Of a stretch of 17,666 bases of DNA, positions 7,831 through 14,749 are shown in pieces. The notes below the pieces were generated by a model. It was given only the letters and a program-made list of their open reading frames with translations. It ran no database searches and was not told where the DNA came from. The position numbers and the translations under genes were made by a program. The DNA is taken from positions 1 through 17,666 of the forward strand of contig JAIFKN010000200.1 of the NCBI GenBank assembly GCA_020049615.1, given 5' to 3'. Within the stretch, counting starts at the first letter, position 1; each line of letters opens with the position of its first letter. The stretch comes from a bacterium. GTDB taxonomy: Bacteria > Planctomycetota > UBA11346.

Positions 7831-8721
7831 TCAGCGCCGTGCGTCAGGTGTGCGGGACATCACCGTGACGATGCAGTCCTGGATGACCGGCACCAGGAGC
7901 GGATCGACCGCCCCGTACGCCTGGGTGGGCAGATCCTTGGGCTCAAGACCGAGCAACGTCGTCGCAAAGGTCGCGCCGCACAGATAGGAACCGGTGGGTC
8001 CAAGGTGGATGCCGTCCTTGTAGACCTGCCACACCGTGCTCCAGCCCGCGACCTGGCCAGCCAGCAGACGCGCGTCCAACTCAGCCATCACATCGCCGAC
8101 CGGGATCAGGCGGAAGGCGGCTTTGGGCTCGGCGGTACGCACCGCCGTCAGCAGCTTGGTGAAGTAATCGCGGCTCTCGTTGCTGTTGTCCCAGCCACCG
8201 GTGTGGGGTCGGTTGTACAGTTCCTTCCACGGCTTGATCCGCGCCAGATCGATGGCCAGGCGGCCCTTGGCCGGATCGTAGTCATCCTTGTCGAACTGCA
8301 GGCTCTTGCCGTTGATATCCTGCATCCGTGGCCAGCGCTGGTAGATCCAGAAGCGGCAGTCCGGATTCTTCGCCAACTGCAGTGCGACGACCTCGGTGAT
8401 CACCGTGCGGTCGCCGTCGATCTGCCGGTCGAAGGGTTGGAGCGTGATGTGATCCCAGGCGAAGTCGGTGACCGCCGGACGCGACGTGCCATACGGCTTG
8501 TCGCTGAAACCCTCGCCCTGGTGGCTCCAGAGCCAATTCAGTGGTGCGCCCGGGATCATGTGGCGGGCCCAGGTCACGCGCACCGAGCGCGCCTCGCCCA
8601 TGGCCTTGAATCCGCCGTAGTTCACCGTGTCGGTGACCGAATTGCCGATGAAGTAGACGCGTTCCTCGCCCGCGACCAGGGCGAGCGGGACGGCGAGGAC
8701 GAGCAGCAGGATTCGCAGCAT
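7831..8721 (-). CDS. Secreted SGNH/GDSL-type hydrolase
   Basis: A 296-aa exported protein of the SGNH hydrolase fold (esterases and carbohydrate acetyl-esterases). Residues 1-18 form a signal peptide (MLRILLLVLAVPLALVAG, probable cleavage near 18-19). Block I is YFIGNSVTD with the presumed nucleophile Ser28; GNS replaces the classic GDS. The C-terminal block YKDGIHLGPTGS supplies Asp236 and His239 in the usual D-x-x-H arrangement and is the strongest evidence. The central region has Trp-rich segments (WIYQRWPRM) typical of environmental secreted homologues. Substrate cannot be read from sequence. The stop abuts the nested hairpin at 7766-7823; the next minus-strand gene, also exported, lies 86 bp upstream, so they may be co-transcribed. 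Confidence 0.8.
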   Translation of the reverse strand: MLRILLLVLAVPLALVAGEERVYFIGNSVTDTVNYGGFKAMGEARSVRVTWARHMIPGAPLNWLWSHQGEGFSDKPYGTSRPAVTDFAWDHITLQPFDRQIDGDRTVITEVVALQLAKNPDCRFWIYQRWPRMQDINGKSLQFDKDDYDPAKGRLAIDLARIKPWKELYNRPHTGGWDNSNESRDYFTKLLTAVRTAEPKAAFRLIPVGDVMAELDARLLAGQVAGWSTVWQVYKDGIHLGPTGSYLCGATFATTLLGLEPKDLPTQAYGAVDPLLVPVIQDCIVTVMSRTPDARR

Positions 8722-8807
8722 GCCTGGTAGTTTGGCCTCCCGTCGTCACGCCGCCAGCGTTTGCAGCCTCGAATCCGTTCGAGCGATCTGCTGCGCGTTC
8801 CCGTCTC

Positions 8808-9113
8808 CTACTTGGCCGGCACCCGCGGACGCAGGTAATTGACGATCGCGTACAACTGCCCGCCGCTGCCTTTGAAGTAGGAGATCGAATGTACCAGGAG
8901 GATCTGGTTCTTGGCCTCCATGGTGTCCACCAGGACGGATTCCTTCTCCATGACCGCCTTCACCTGGCTGAACATGTGCCATTTCTGCGCCTCCTCGACG
9001 GTGAGAGGCAGAAGGACGACCGTGCTGCTGACCGGACCGAGGGGCTCGACCTGGATCGTATCGGCGGCGGCGAGGCAGGCTGACAGCACGGTGAAGAGGA
9101 GCAGCGGTTTCAT
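8808..9113 (-). CDS. Small exported protein of unknown function
   Basis: Not recognised. The 101-aa product (ATG 9113; the longer reading from 9164 would bury the signal peptide) begins MKPLLLFTVLSACLAAADT. This is a signal peptide cleavable after AAA, or a lipoprotein signal with lipobox LSAC and Cys13. The mature part of about 80 residues is moderately charged with alternating hydrophobic stretches (STVVLLPLT, QILLVHSISYF, LYAIVNYLRPR), suggesting a small beta-rich fold. A GGTGGGGA stretch upstream of the ATG is a plausible ribosome site. It is transcribed divergently from deoC and lies upstream of the secreted SGNH hydrolase. A 6-bp hairpin CTCGAA-TCCG-TTCGAG (8768-8783) follows its stop and could be a weak terminator. 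Confidence 0.7.
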   Translation of the reverse strand: MKPLLLFTVLSACLAAADTIQVEPLGPVSSTVVLLPLTVEEAQKWHMFSQVKAVMEKESVLVDTMEAKNQILLVHSISYFKGSGGQLYAIVNYLRPRVPAK

Positions 9114-9142
9114 GATGGATCCCCACCAGTGTACGTCTGCCG

Positions 9143-9164
9143 TTGGTGGAACGTTGTTCCGCAA
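9143..9164. promoter_or_regulatory. Interrupted palindrome in the divergent deoC region, possible operator
   Basis: GGAAC-GTT-GTTCC (9148-9160), flanked by TTG (9143-9145) and CAA (9162-9164), makes an almost complete dyad of 22 bp. It lies between the small exported protein gene (minus) and deoC (plus), about 70 bp before the deoC start, where an operator or activator site would be expected. The regulator is unknown; the GntR protein encoded at 11592-12338 is one candidate by proximity. Confidence 0.4.
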
Positions 9165-9194
9165 CCGATCAGCCCTGCCGCTTGCATTCCATCA

Positions 9195-9224
9195 TGGCTT
9201 AGCCACCATGTGGCTTAGCCACCA
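9195..9224 (+). repeat. Two 14-bp direct repeats just upstream of deoC
   Basis: TGGCTTAGCCACCA occurs at 9195-9208 and again at 9211-9224 with a 2-bp spacer (period 16). Each copy contains a short dyad TGGC-TTA-GCCA. The second copy runs directly into the AAGGAGA ribosome site of deoC. It could be a double operator that blocks transcription or translation, or two small RNA hairpins in the leader. The arrangement is exact in sequence; the role is inferred. Confidence 0.55.
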
Positions 9225-9230
9225 AGGAGA
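9224..9230 (+). promoter_or_regulatory. Strong Shine-Dalgarno for deoC
   Basis: AAGGAGA lies 4 nt before ATG 9235, the clearest ribosome-binding site in the window. It decides the deoC start against the longer open frame that begins at 8911. Confidence 0.85.
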
Positions 9231-9234
9231 AGCC

Positions 9235-10005
9235 ATGACCGACCTGCCATCCATCCCCGAACTCGCGCGCATGATCGACCATTCGGCCCTGCACCCGACC
9301 ATGACCGATCGCGACCTGGAGGGGCATTGCGTCACCGCCCGCGAGAACGGGTGCGCCTCGATCTGCATCAAGCCCTACGCCGTGCCGATGGCCCGCGTCC
9401 GGCTCTCAGGATCGACCACCGCCGTATGCACGGTGATCGGCTTCCCGCATGGCTCGAACGCCATCGGCATCAAGGTCGCCGAGACCCTGCGCGCCTGCGA
9501 CGAAGGCGCGACCGAGATCGACCTGGTGGTCAACATCGGCAAGGTCCTGTCGGAAGACTGGGGCTACATCACCGCCGAGCTGGGAGAGTTGCAGGCCGCG
9601 GTGCGCGCGCGCAAGGCGATCAGCAAGGTCATCTTCGAAGTCGATTTCCTCAAGGAGGCCCACATCGTGAAGCTCTGCCGGCTATGCACCGACGCCGGCG
9701 TCGACTTCGTCAAGACCTCGACCGGTTATGGCTACGTCAAGCAGGCCAACGGAGACTACAACTACCAGGGAGCCACCAGCGAGGCGCTCAAGCTGATGGG
9801 CGCGCATGTCGGACCAGGGGTGCAGTTGAAGGCCGCCGGTGGCGTGCGCAGTCTTGACGACCTGCTGCGCGTGCGTGCCCTCGGCTGCACCCGGGTCGGC
9901 GCCACCGCCACCGTTGCCATCCTCGACGAGGCCCGTCGCCGTCACGGGTTGGTCGTGTCCGGCAGGCCAGCCGCTTCAGCCGGCTCAGCCCACTCCGGCT
10001 ACTGA
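9235..10005 (+). CDS. deoC: Deoxyribose-phosphate aldolase
   Basis: DeoC cleaves 2-deoxyribose 5-phosphate to glyceraldehyde 3-phosphate and acetaldehyde, the last step of deoxynucleoside catabolism. The 256-aa product shows the class I aldolase TIM-barrel signatures: IDHSALHPTMTD near the N terminus, VIGFPHGSN, EIDLVVNIG with catalytic Asp96, FEVDFL, the Schiff-base lysine Lys160 in DFVKTSTGYG, and KAAGGVRS with Lys199. Length is typical. The C-terminal ten or so residues are Ala/Ser/Gly-rich and probably disordered. Start is fixed by AAGGAGA. The next gene, a GH9-like protein, begins 8 bp after the stop, so they form an operon; no deoA, deoB or deoD is present, which is unusual for a nucleoside catabolic locus. 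Confidence 0.96.
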   Translation: MTDLPSIPELARMIDHSALHPTMTDRDLEGHCVTARENGCASICIKPYAVPMARVRLSGSTTAVCTVIGFPHGSNAIGIKVAETLRACDEGATEIDLVVNIGKVLSEDWGYITAELGELQAAVRARKAISKVIFEVDFLKEAHIVKLCRLCTDAGVDFVKTSTGYGYVKQANGDYNYQGATSEALKLMGAHVGPGVQLKAAGGVRSLDDLLRVRALGCTRVGATATVAILDEARRRHGLVVSGRPAASAGSAHSGY

Positions 10006-10013
10006 GCAGCACG

Positions 10014-11591
10014 ATGAGCGACGGTTTCCTCGTCAGCCAGATCGGGCACGATGTCGGCGAATCCGTGCGGGCCATCCACCGTGCGTCAGTAGATTCCACG
10101 GTGTCCGACGACGCGATCGTCGTCGCCGTGGGTGACGGGGAGAGGCGGGCGCCGATGGTGCGGTGGGGCATGTGCTGGGGGGCCCATTGGCGCGTAGCCG
10201 ACCTCGGCCCGCTGCCGGCGGGCCGCTGGCGACTGGAACTGCACGCCGGCGGGACGGTTCGCGCCGTGGACGAGATCGAGGTCGCTTCGCGCCGCCTGTT
10301 CGACGCCACCTGGCGGATGGTCGCGATCGAGCAACTCGAACGCCGCACGCGCATCGCCCATCAGGGTCATGGCATCGGCTGGCAGGATGCTGGGTGCGAC
10401 TGGCAGGAGGCGAACAGCCACGGCGCCTGCATCATCGGCCTGGCTGATCTGCTGCTTACCGCCGGGGACCGCCTCGACGTGGCGGACCGCGAACGCTTGT
10501 CCGCGCAGATCCGCGTCGGATGCAAGCTGCTCGACCGCCTGCAGGACGCCGCCGCCGGGGGCGCCCTGGTCCACGAACTGGTGCGCGCCCCGGACCGCAA
10601 CCTCGCCCGCGATGCACTGTGGGCCGCCCTGGCCTGGGCCTTGGCGGCGCGCGCCATTGGTGGCGCGGAAGGCGTAGCCTGGAGCATCCGTGCCCGTCAG
10701 GCCCTGGCGTGGTGGCGGATGTCGCGGATCGAAACCGCCGGCATGGATCCGGTGGCCCACGCCTGGCATCCCGGCTACGTCCCGCCAGCCGAGCGACCGG
10801 TCGGCGATCTCGCCCTTGCCGCCTGGGCCGCGGCCGAATTGGGCGAGGGCGACGCCGCCAGCCTCGCCGACCGCGTCTGCGCCCTGCAGATCGCCCGCGA
10901 CGGAGAAGCCCCCTACGGCCATTTCTGGCAATTCTCCGACCGCCGCCACGCCGCCTGCGTGTGGACCCACAACGGCATTGGTCCGGATACCGGAGATACC
11001 GGCATGCCGGTCGCACTGTGCCTGGCCATGGTCCTGAAGGCGTTGCCCGGCCATGCTCGCGCGCCACGTTGGCGCGAAGCCCTCGCCGCCTGGAGCGACG
11101 GATGGCTCGAACCGGGTTGCGCCGCCTCGCCGTTCGGCATCACGCCGCGGCTATGGAAGGACGGCTGGGTGCACTTCGGTGGTCTCTGGCATGGCATGAA
11201 CGCCGCCTACGGGCTCGCCTCGGCCACGGCTGACGAATTGGCGATCCTGCTCGGGCGACCTCGGCTGCGCGCCATCGCCAGCGGCAACCGCCAGTGGATC
11301 GCCGGCCTGAATGCCGGCATCACCACCGGCTGCCGCCTCGGCTGCCATATGACCCTGCCAGAGACCGTGCCCGGCCAGGCCCTCGCCGCCTCGATGATCA
11401 CGGGCGTCGGGCGTCGCTGGCTGAGCGCCTGGATGGCCATCCCGGGTACCATCTGCAACGGCTTCAGCATCGGCGACCAGTTCCGATTCGACGTTCCCGC
11501 CGATCCGGCGAGCGATGGGCCGCATACGTTCACCGACGAGGATTGGATCACCCACGCCGGCGGCTGGCTGATGGCGGTGGCGCGTACCTGA
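10014..11591 (+). CDS. GH9-like (alpha/alpha)6-barrel glycoside hydrolase, cytoplasmic
   Basis: A 525-aa protein resembling glycoside hydrolase family 9. The N terminus FLVSQIGHDVGESVRAIHR resembles the Ig-like CelD_N domain that precedes GH9 barrels. Residues 123-129 read WQDAGCD, close to the GH9 W-x-DAGD catalytic aspartate motif but with an inserted Cys. The C terminus TDEDWITHAGGWLMAVA (Glu509) sits where GH9 enzymes carry their general-acid Glu (NE-x-x-x-DxNA). The Trp- and His-rich middle (WTHNGIGPDTGDTG, GGLWHGMNAAYG) suits a sugar-binding barrel. There is no signal peptide, so it would act on an imported or internal oligosaccharide. It lies 8 bp after deoC in the same operon, and its stop abuts that of the convergent GntR gene. 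Family assignment is moderate; activity and substrate are not determinable. Confidence 0.6.
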   Translation: MSDGFLVSQIGHDVGESVRAIHRASVDSTVSDDAIVVAVGDGERRAPMVRWGMCWGAHWRVADLGPLPAGRWRLELHAGGTVRAVDEIEVASRRLFDATWRMVAIEQLERRTRIAHQGHGIGWQDAGCDWQEANSHGACIIGLADLLLTAGDRLDVADRERLSAQIRVGCKLLDRLQDAAAGGALVHELVRAPDRNLARDALWAALAWALAARAIGGAEGVAWSIRARQALAWWRMSRIETAGMDPVAHAWHPGYVPPAERPVGDLALAAWAAAELGEGDAASLADRVCALQIARDGEAPYGHFWQFSDRRHAACVWTHNGIGPDTGDTGMPVALCLAMVLKALPGHARAPRWREALAAWSDGWLEPGCAASPFGITPRLWKDGWVHFGGLWHGMNAAYGLASATADELAILLGRPRLRAIASGNRQWIAGLNAGITTGCRLGCHMTLPETVPGQALAASMITGVGRRWLSAWMAIPGTICNGFSIGDQFRFDVPADPASDGPHTFTDEDWITHAGGWLMAVART

Positions 11592-12338
11592 TCAGCGTGC
11601 CTGCACCAGCCCGCGACCGCTCGAACCGGGCAGACCGCCGAGCTGGACGCGGAACCGCCACACACCCGGGTGGTAGACGGTGCGTTCCTGCCACAGCGCC
11701 GAGCCGTCGGCGAGCTGCCCGATGGCTCGCGCCTCCAGCGCCGGGGCTCCGGTCATCAGTCCCAGCAGGCGCGCATCGTCGGCCCCGGCCGGGATGGCCG
11801 AGACCAGTTGATCGGCGCCGGCGAGGTGGAAGCCGTAGTGGGCGGTGAACAGCTCGTAGATGCTGCCGTCGAGGGCCTGACGGTCGAGGTCCGGGCAGCG
11901 CGCGAACGGCACGCTGCGGTGCTCGACGATGCACGGTTGGCCGTCGATCAGGCGTAGACGGAGCAGACGCCAGACGTCGGAACCGGTGGCCAGGCCGAGG
12001 CGGTCCTCGGTCGCGTCAGCACGCTCGCGGGTGCACGCGACCACCCGGGTGGAAGGCTGCCGGCCGCTGGCGCGGGCCTGGGCGTCGAAGCTGAGCAGGT
12101 GGCGCAGGTCGTAGGTCAACGAACGTTCGGCGACGTAGGTGCCCAGTCCTTTGCGGAACTCGAGGGTCCCTTCCGAGACCAGGGCGGAGAGCACCTTGTT
12201 GGCCGTCGGCCGGCTGATGCCGTGTCGGGCGCTGATGTCGCGCTCGGTATGGAACTTCTCGCCAGGCGCGAGCTGCATCGCCTGCTTGCGCAGGCGCTCG
12301 ACCAGTTGGCGGTAGACCGGAGGTCGCTTGGCGGGCAT
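11592..12338 (-). CDS. GntR-family transcriptional regulator (HutC/UTRA subfamily)
   Basis: A 248-aa regulator. Residues 1-72 form the winged helix: PPVYRQLVERLRKQ, PGEKFHTERDISARHGISRPTANKVLSALVSEG, then the wing FRKGLGTYVAE. Residues about 88-235 match the UTRA ligand domain (VWRLLRLRLIDGQPCIVEHRSVPF, SIYELFTAHYG, LEARAIGQLADGSALWQERTVYH). UTRA regulators usually sense a small metabolite such as a sugar phosphate or amino acid derivative. It is convergent with the deoC-GH9 operon (TGA and TCA abut at 11589-11594) and divergent from the ABC ATPase gene, with 74 bp between start codons. Control of the deoC operon through the repeats at 9195-9224 is plausible but not shown. Start ATG 12338 gives a standard N terminus. 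Confidence 0.92.
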   Translation of the reverse strand: MPAKRPPVYRQLVERLRKQAMQLAPGEKFHTERDISARHGISRPTANKVLSALVSEGTLEFRKGLGTYVAERSLTYDLRHLLSFDAQARASGRQPSTRVVACTRERADATEDRLGLATGSDVWRLLRLRLIDGQPCIVEHRSVPFARCPDLDRQALDGSIYELFTAHYGFHLAGADQLVSAIPAGADDARLLGLMTGAPALEARAIGQLADGSALWQERTVYHPGVWRFRVQLGGLPGSSGRGLVQAR

Positions 12339-12412
12339 GCCGGATGATCAGGGAGAACAGGCGCAGGGGAACCCCCGTGGCATCGGCGGCGCGTCGACGC
12401 ATGCTTGCCGCC

Positions 12413-13357
12413 ATGGTGAGCGACGCTGCCGACGCCCCCGCCCTGACCGCCCGAGGCCTGACCAAGCGCTTTGGCGCGATCGAGGCCCTGCGTGGGGTCG
12501 ATCTCGACCTCCGCCGCGGCGAAGTGCTCGGAGTGCTCGGACCCAACGGCGCCGGCAAGTCGACCACCATGAAGGTGATCACCGGCTTCATCGCCGCCGA
12601 CGCCGGGTCGGTGACGGTGTGCGGGGTCGACCAGGCCGCCGATCCGCTGCGCTGCCGCCAGTTGATCGGCTACCTGCCCGAGGAGCTGCCCCTCTACCCC
12701 GACATGCGCGTGGCCGACTACCTCGACCACGTCTGCCGCTTGAAGGGCATCCCCGGCCCCGAGCGGCGCAAGGCGGTGGTCGATGCGATGCAGCGGGCTG
12801 ACTGCGCGCACAACGAGAAGCGGCGCATCCGCGGCCTGTCCAAGGGCAACCGTCAGCGCGTCGGTTTGGCCCAGGCCCTGCTCGGCGATCCGCCGGTGCT
12901 GATCCTCGACGAGCCGACCAGCGGCCTCGATCCGTCGCAGGTGGCCAACTTCCGCGAGCTGGTCCGGGGCCTGGCCAGCCGCCACGCCGTGCTGCTGTCG
13001 ACCCACATCCTCGGCGAGGTCGACGCGGTGTGCGACCGCGTCGTGGTGATCCACCAGGGCCGCGCCGTCCTCGACACCACGGTCGGCGACCTGCGCAGCC
13101 GCGCCGCGCGCATCGCCCGCGTCCGCGTCTCGCTGCGCTCGGGCGATCCCGCCCCTCTGCGCGCTGCGCTGGCCGCCGCCGGCTGGGCCCAGGTCGGTGA
13201 CGGCGACACTCCCGCCCAGCTCGCCGTCGACTCCGATCCGTCGCGCCGCGCCGAACTCGTCGCCCTGGCTGAGGCCAACGGCGGCCTGCGCGAGCTGGCC
13301 GAAGACCGCGTCCCGCTCGAGGTGGTGTTCCGCGAACTGGTCGCAGGTCCGAGTTAG
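12413..13357 (+). CDS. ABC-2 type transporter ATP-binding protein (GldA-like)
   Basis: A 314-aa ATPase subunit. Walker A is GPNGAGKST (43-51), the signature loop is LSKGNRQRVGLAQALL (142 on, LSKG rather than LSGG, as in GldA-like gliding and export ATPases), Walker B is VLILDEPTSGLDP and the H-loop His is 198. The region after about 215 is the accessory C-terminal domain common in ABC-2 exporters. I chose ATG 12413 because the frame from there starts just before the usual LTARGLTKRFG; the open frame from 12344 adds 23 basic residues. The gene is followed after 25 bp by a convergent MATE gene, so no permease partner is encoded beside it, which is unusual for this class. It is divergent from the GntR gene. 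Confidence 0.92.
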   Translation: MVSDAADAPALTARGLTKRFGAIEALRGVDLDLRRGEVLGVLGPNGAGKSTTMKVITGFIAADAGSVTVCGVDQAADPLRCRQLIGYLPEELPLYPDMRVADYLDHVCRLKGIPGPERRKAVVDAMQRADCAHNEKRRIRGLSKGNRQRVGLAQALLGDPPVLILDEPTSGLDPSQVANFRELVRGLASRHAVLLSTHILGEVDAVCDRVVVIHQGRAVLDTTVGDLRSRAARIARVRVSLRSGDPAPLRAALAAAGWAQVGDGDTPAQLAVDSDPSRRAELVALAEANGGLRELAEDRVPLEVVFRELVAGPS

Positions 13358-13382
13358 CCTGGACCCGGCATTCGCATAGACG

Positions 13383-14747
13383 TCAGTGCCTGACGCTCAT
13401 CGTCGGCCATGGCCCCCGCGCATAGCGCAACCCCATGGCCAAGGCGATGCCGGCGACGTAGGCGATGAACAGGCCATAGCAGATGCGCAGGCCGCCCAGA
13501 CCGGGCTCCATGTAGGGCATCAGCAACCAGGCCGGACCGGCGAGCACGAGGGCGGCCACCCCGACCAGCATGAGCAGCGGCCAACGCGTGTCGCCGGCCC
13601 CCTGCACCGTCGAACGCCAGATCCAGTGCATCATCTCGAACGGCATGGCGGCGGCGAGGAACCACATCACCGGCACCGCCAGGACCATCTGCCGCTCCCA
13701 CAACGCGGCATCGCCGTGATGCGCAGGCAGCAGCAGCAGCCGGGGCACGAACACGAAGGCCAACGCCACCAGCGCCATGTACGGTCCGACGAGCACGAAG
13801 GCCGATCGCACCACCCGCCGGGCCGCCTCCGGCCGGCCGGCGCCCATGGCGTGACCGACAGCGATGCTGATGCCCTGGGAGAAGCCGACCACCGGCACCA
13901 TCAGCAGCAGATAGGTGTTGAAGGCCAGGTTGCTGGCGCTGAGCGCGTCGGTGCCGAGGCGGGTGAGCACGGCGGTGAAGGCGACGAACGCGATCATCTC
14001 CAGGATCTCGGTGGCGCCACGCGGGATGGCGAAGGAGAAGAAGCGGCGCAGGCGGGCCGGGTCGAGATTGCGTGCCGACCAGGTAGCCAGTTCCGCGCGC
14101 TGCTGCGCGGCGAACAGCCAGCCCAGCCAGGCCAGCAGCATGCCGACGGCGGTGGCGAGACTGGCCAGTCCTGCCCCGGTGACGCCCAGGGCCGGCAGGC
14201 CGAGGCCGCCGAGGACCAGCCAGCGGTTGAGGGCGATGCACAGGATCGCGCCAACGATGCTCATCACCAGGACACGTTTGGTGCGGCCGATGCCACCGCA
14301 GAATCCGGCGATGCCGGAAACGGCCGTCAACGGCCCCAGCTCCGCCAGGTACCAGCCGAGCAACTCGGCGAGATCGCGCGCGACGGCATCCTCGGTGCCG
14401 AACACGGCCCCGAGGTGGTGGCGCAACGGGATGAGCACCAGGGAGAGGGCCAAGCCGACGACCGACAAGACGAACATCGGCCAGACCATGGCACCGGCTT
14501 CGCGCTGCTCGCCTGCGGCGACATGCTGGGCGGCGAAGACGCCGAGATAGCCGCTGGAGACCATGAACAGGCCCTGGAAGGTCCAGGCCAGCATGCCAGC
14601 CGGCAAGGCGGCGGCGAGCGCGTCCGGGCTGTACCAGCTCAGCACCGTCCGGTTCACATAGTGCATGAAGAAGCCGAGGCCGGTGCTGGCGGCCAGCGGC
14701 AGGGCGAGGCGGGCGAGACCGCCGATGGAGGCGGTCGCGCGCTCCAT
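13383..14747 (-). CDS. MATE family multidrug/cation efflux transporter
   Basis: MATE proteins export organic cations or drugs in exchange for Na+ or H+ across the inner membrane. The 454-aa product has about 12 hydrophobic helices in two six-helix halves, typical length, and family landmarks: LALPLAASTGLGFFMHYVNR at the N terminus, FQGLFMVSSGYLGVFAAQHVAAG in helix 2, AGFCGGIGRTK, GASLAT-like GAGLASLATAVG, FSFAIPRGATEILEM starting the second half, and GFSQGISIAVGHAMGAGR. Its ATG lies 2 bp after the stop of the parC-like gene on the same strand, so the two are surely co-transcribed. Substrate is unknown. The low-charge C-terminal tail ends soon after the last helix. Confidence 0.92.
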   Translation of the reverse strand: MERATASIGGLARLALPLAASTGLGFFMHYVNRTVLSWYSPDALAAALPAGMLAWTFQGLFMVSSGYLGVFAAQHVAAGEQREAGAMVWPMFVLSVVGLALSLVLIPLRHHLGAVFGTEDAVARDLAELLGWYLAELGPLTAVSGIAGFCGGIGRTKRVLVMSIVGAILCIALNRWLVLGGLGLPALGVTGAGLASLATAVGMLLAWLGWLFAAQQRAELATWSARNLDPARLRRFFSFAIPRGATEILEMIAFVAFTAVLTRLGTDALSASNLAFNTYLLLMVPVVGFSQGISIAVGHAMGAGRPEAARRVVRSAFVLVGPYMALVALAFVFVPRLLLLPAHHGDAALWERQMVLAVPVMWFLAAAMPFEMMHWIWRSTVQGAGDTRWPLLMLVGVAALVLAGPAWLLMPYMEPGLGGLRICYGLFIAYVAGIALAMGLRYARGPWPTMSVRH

Positions 14748-14749
14748 GC

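Noticed and set aside
9148..9160. LexA (SOS) box of the GAAC-N4-GTTC type
   Set aside because: The spacing between GAAC and GTTC is three bases, not four, and neither neighbouring gene is an SOS gene.
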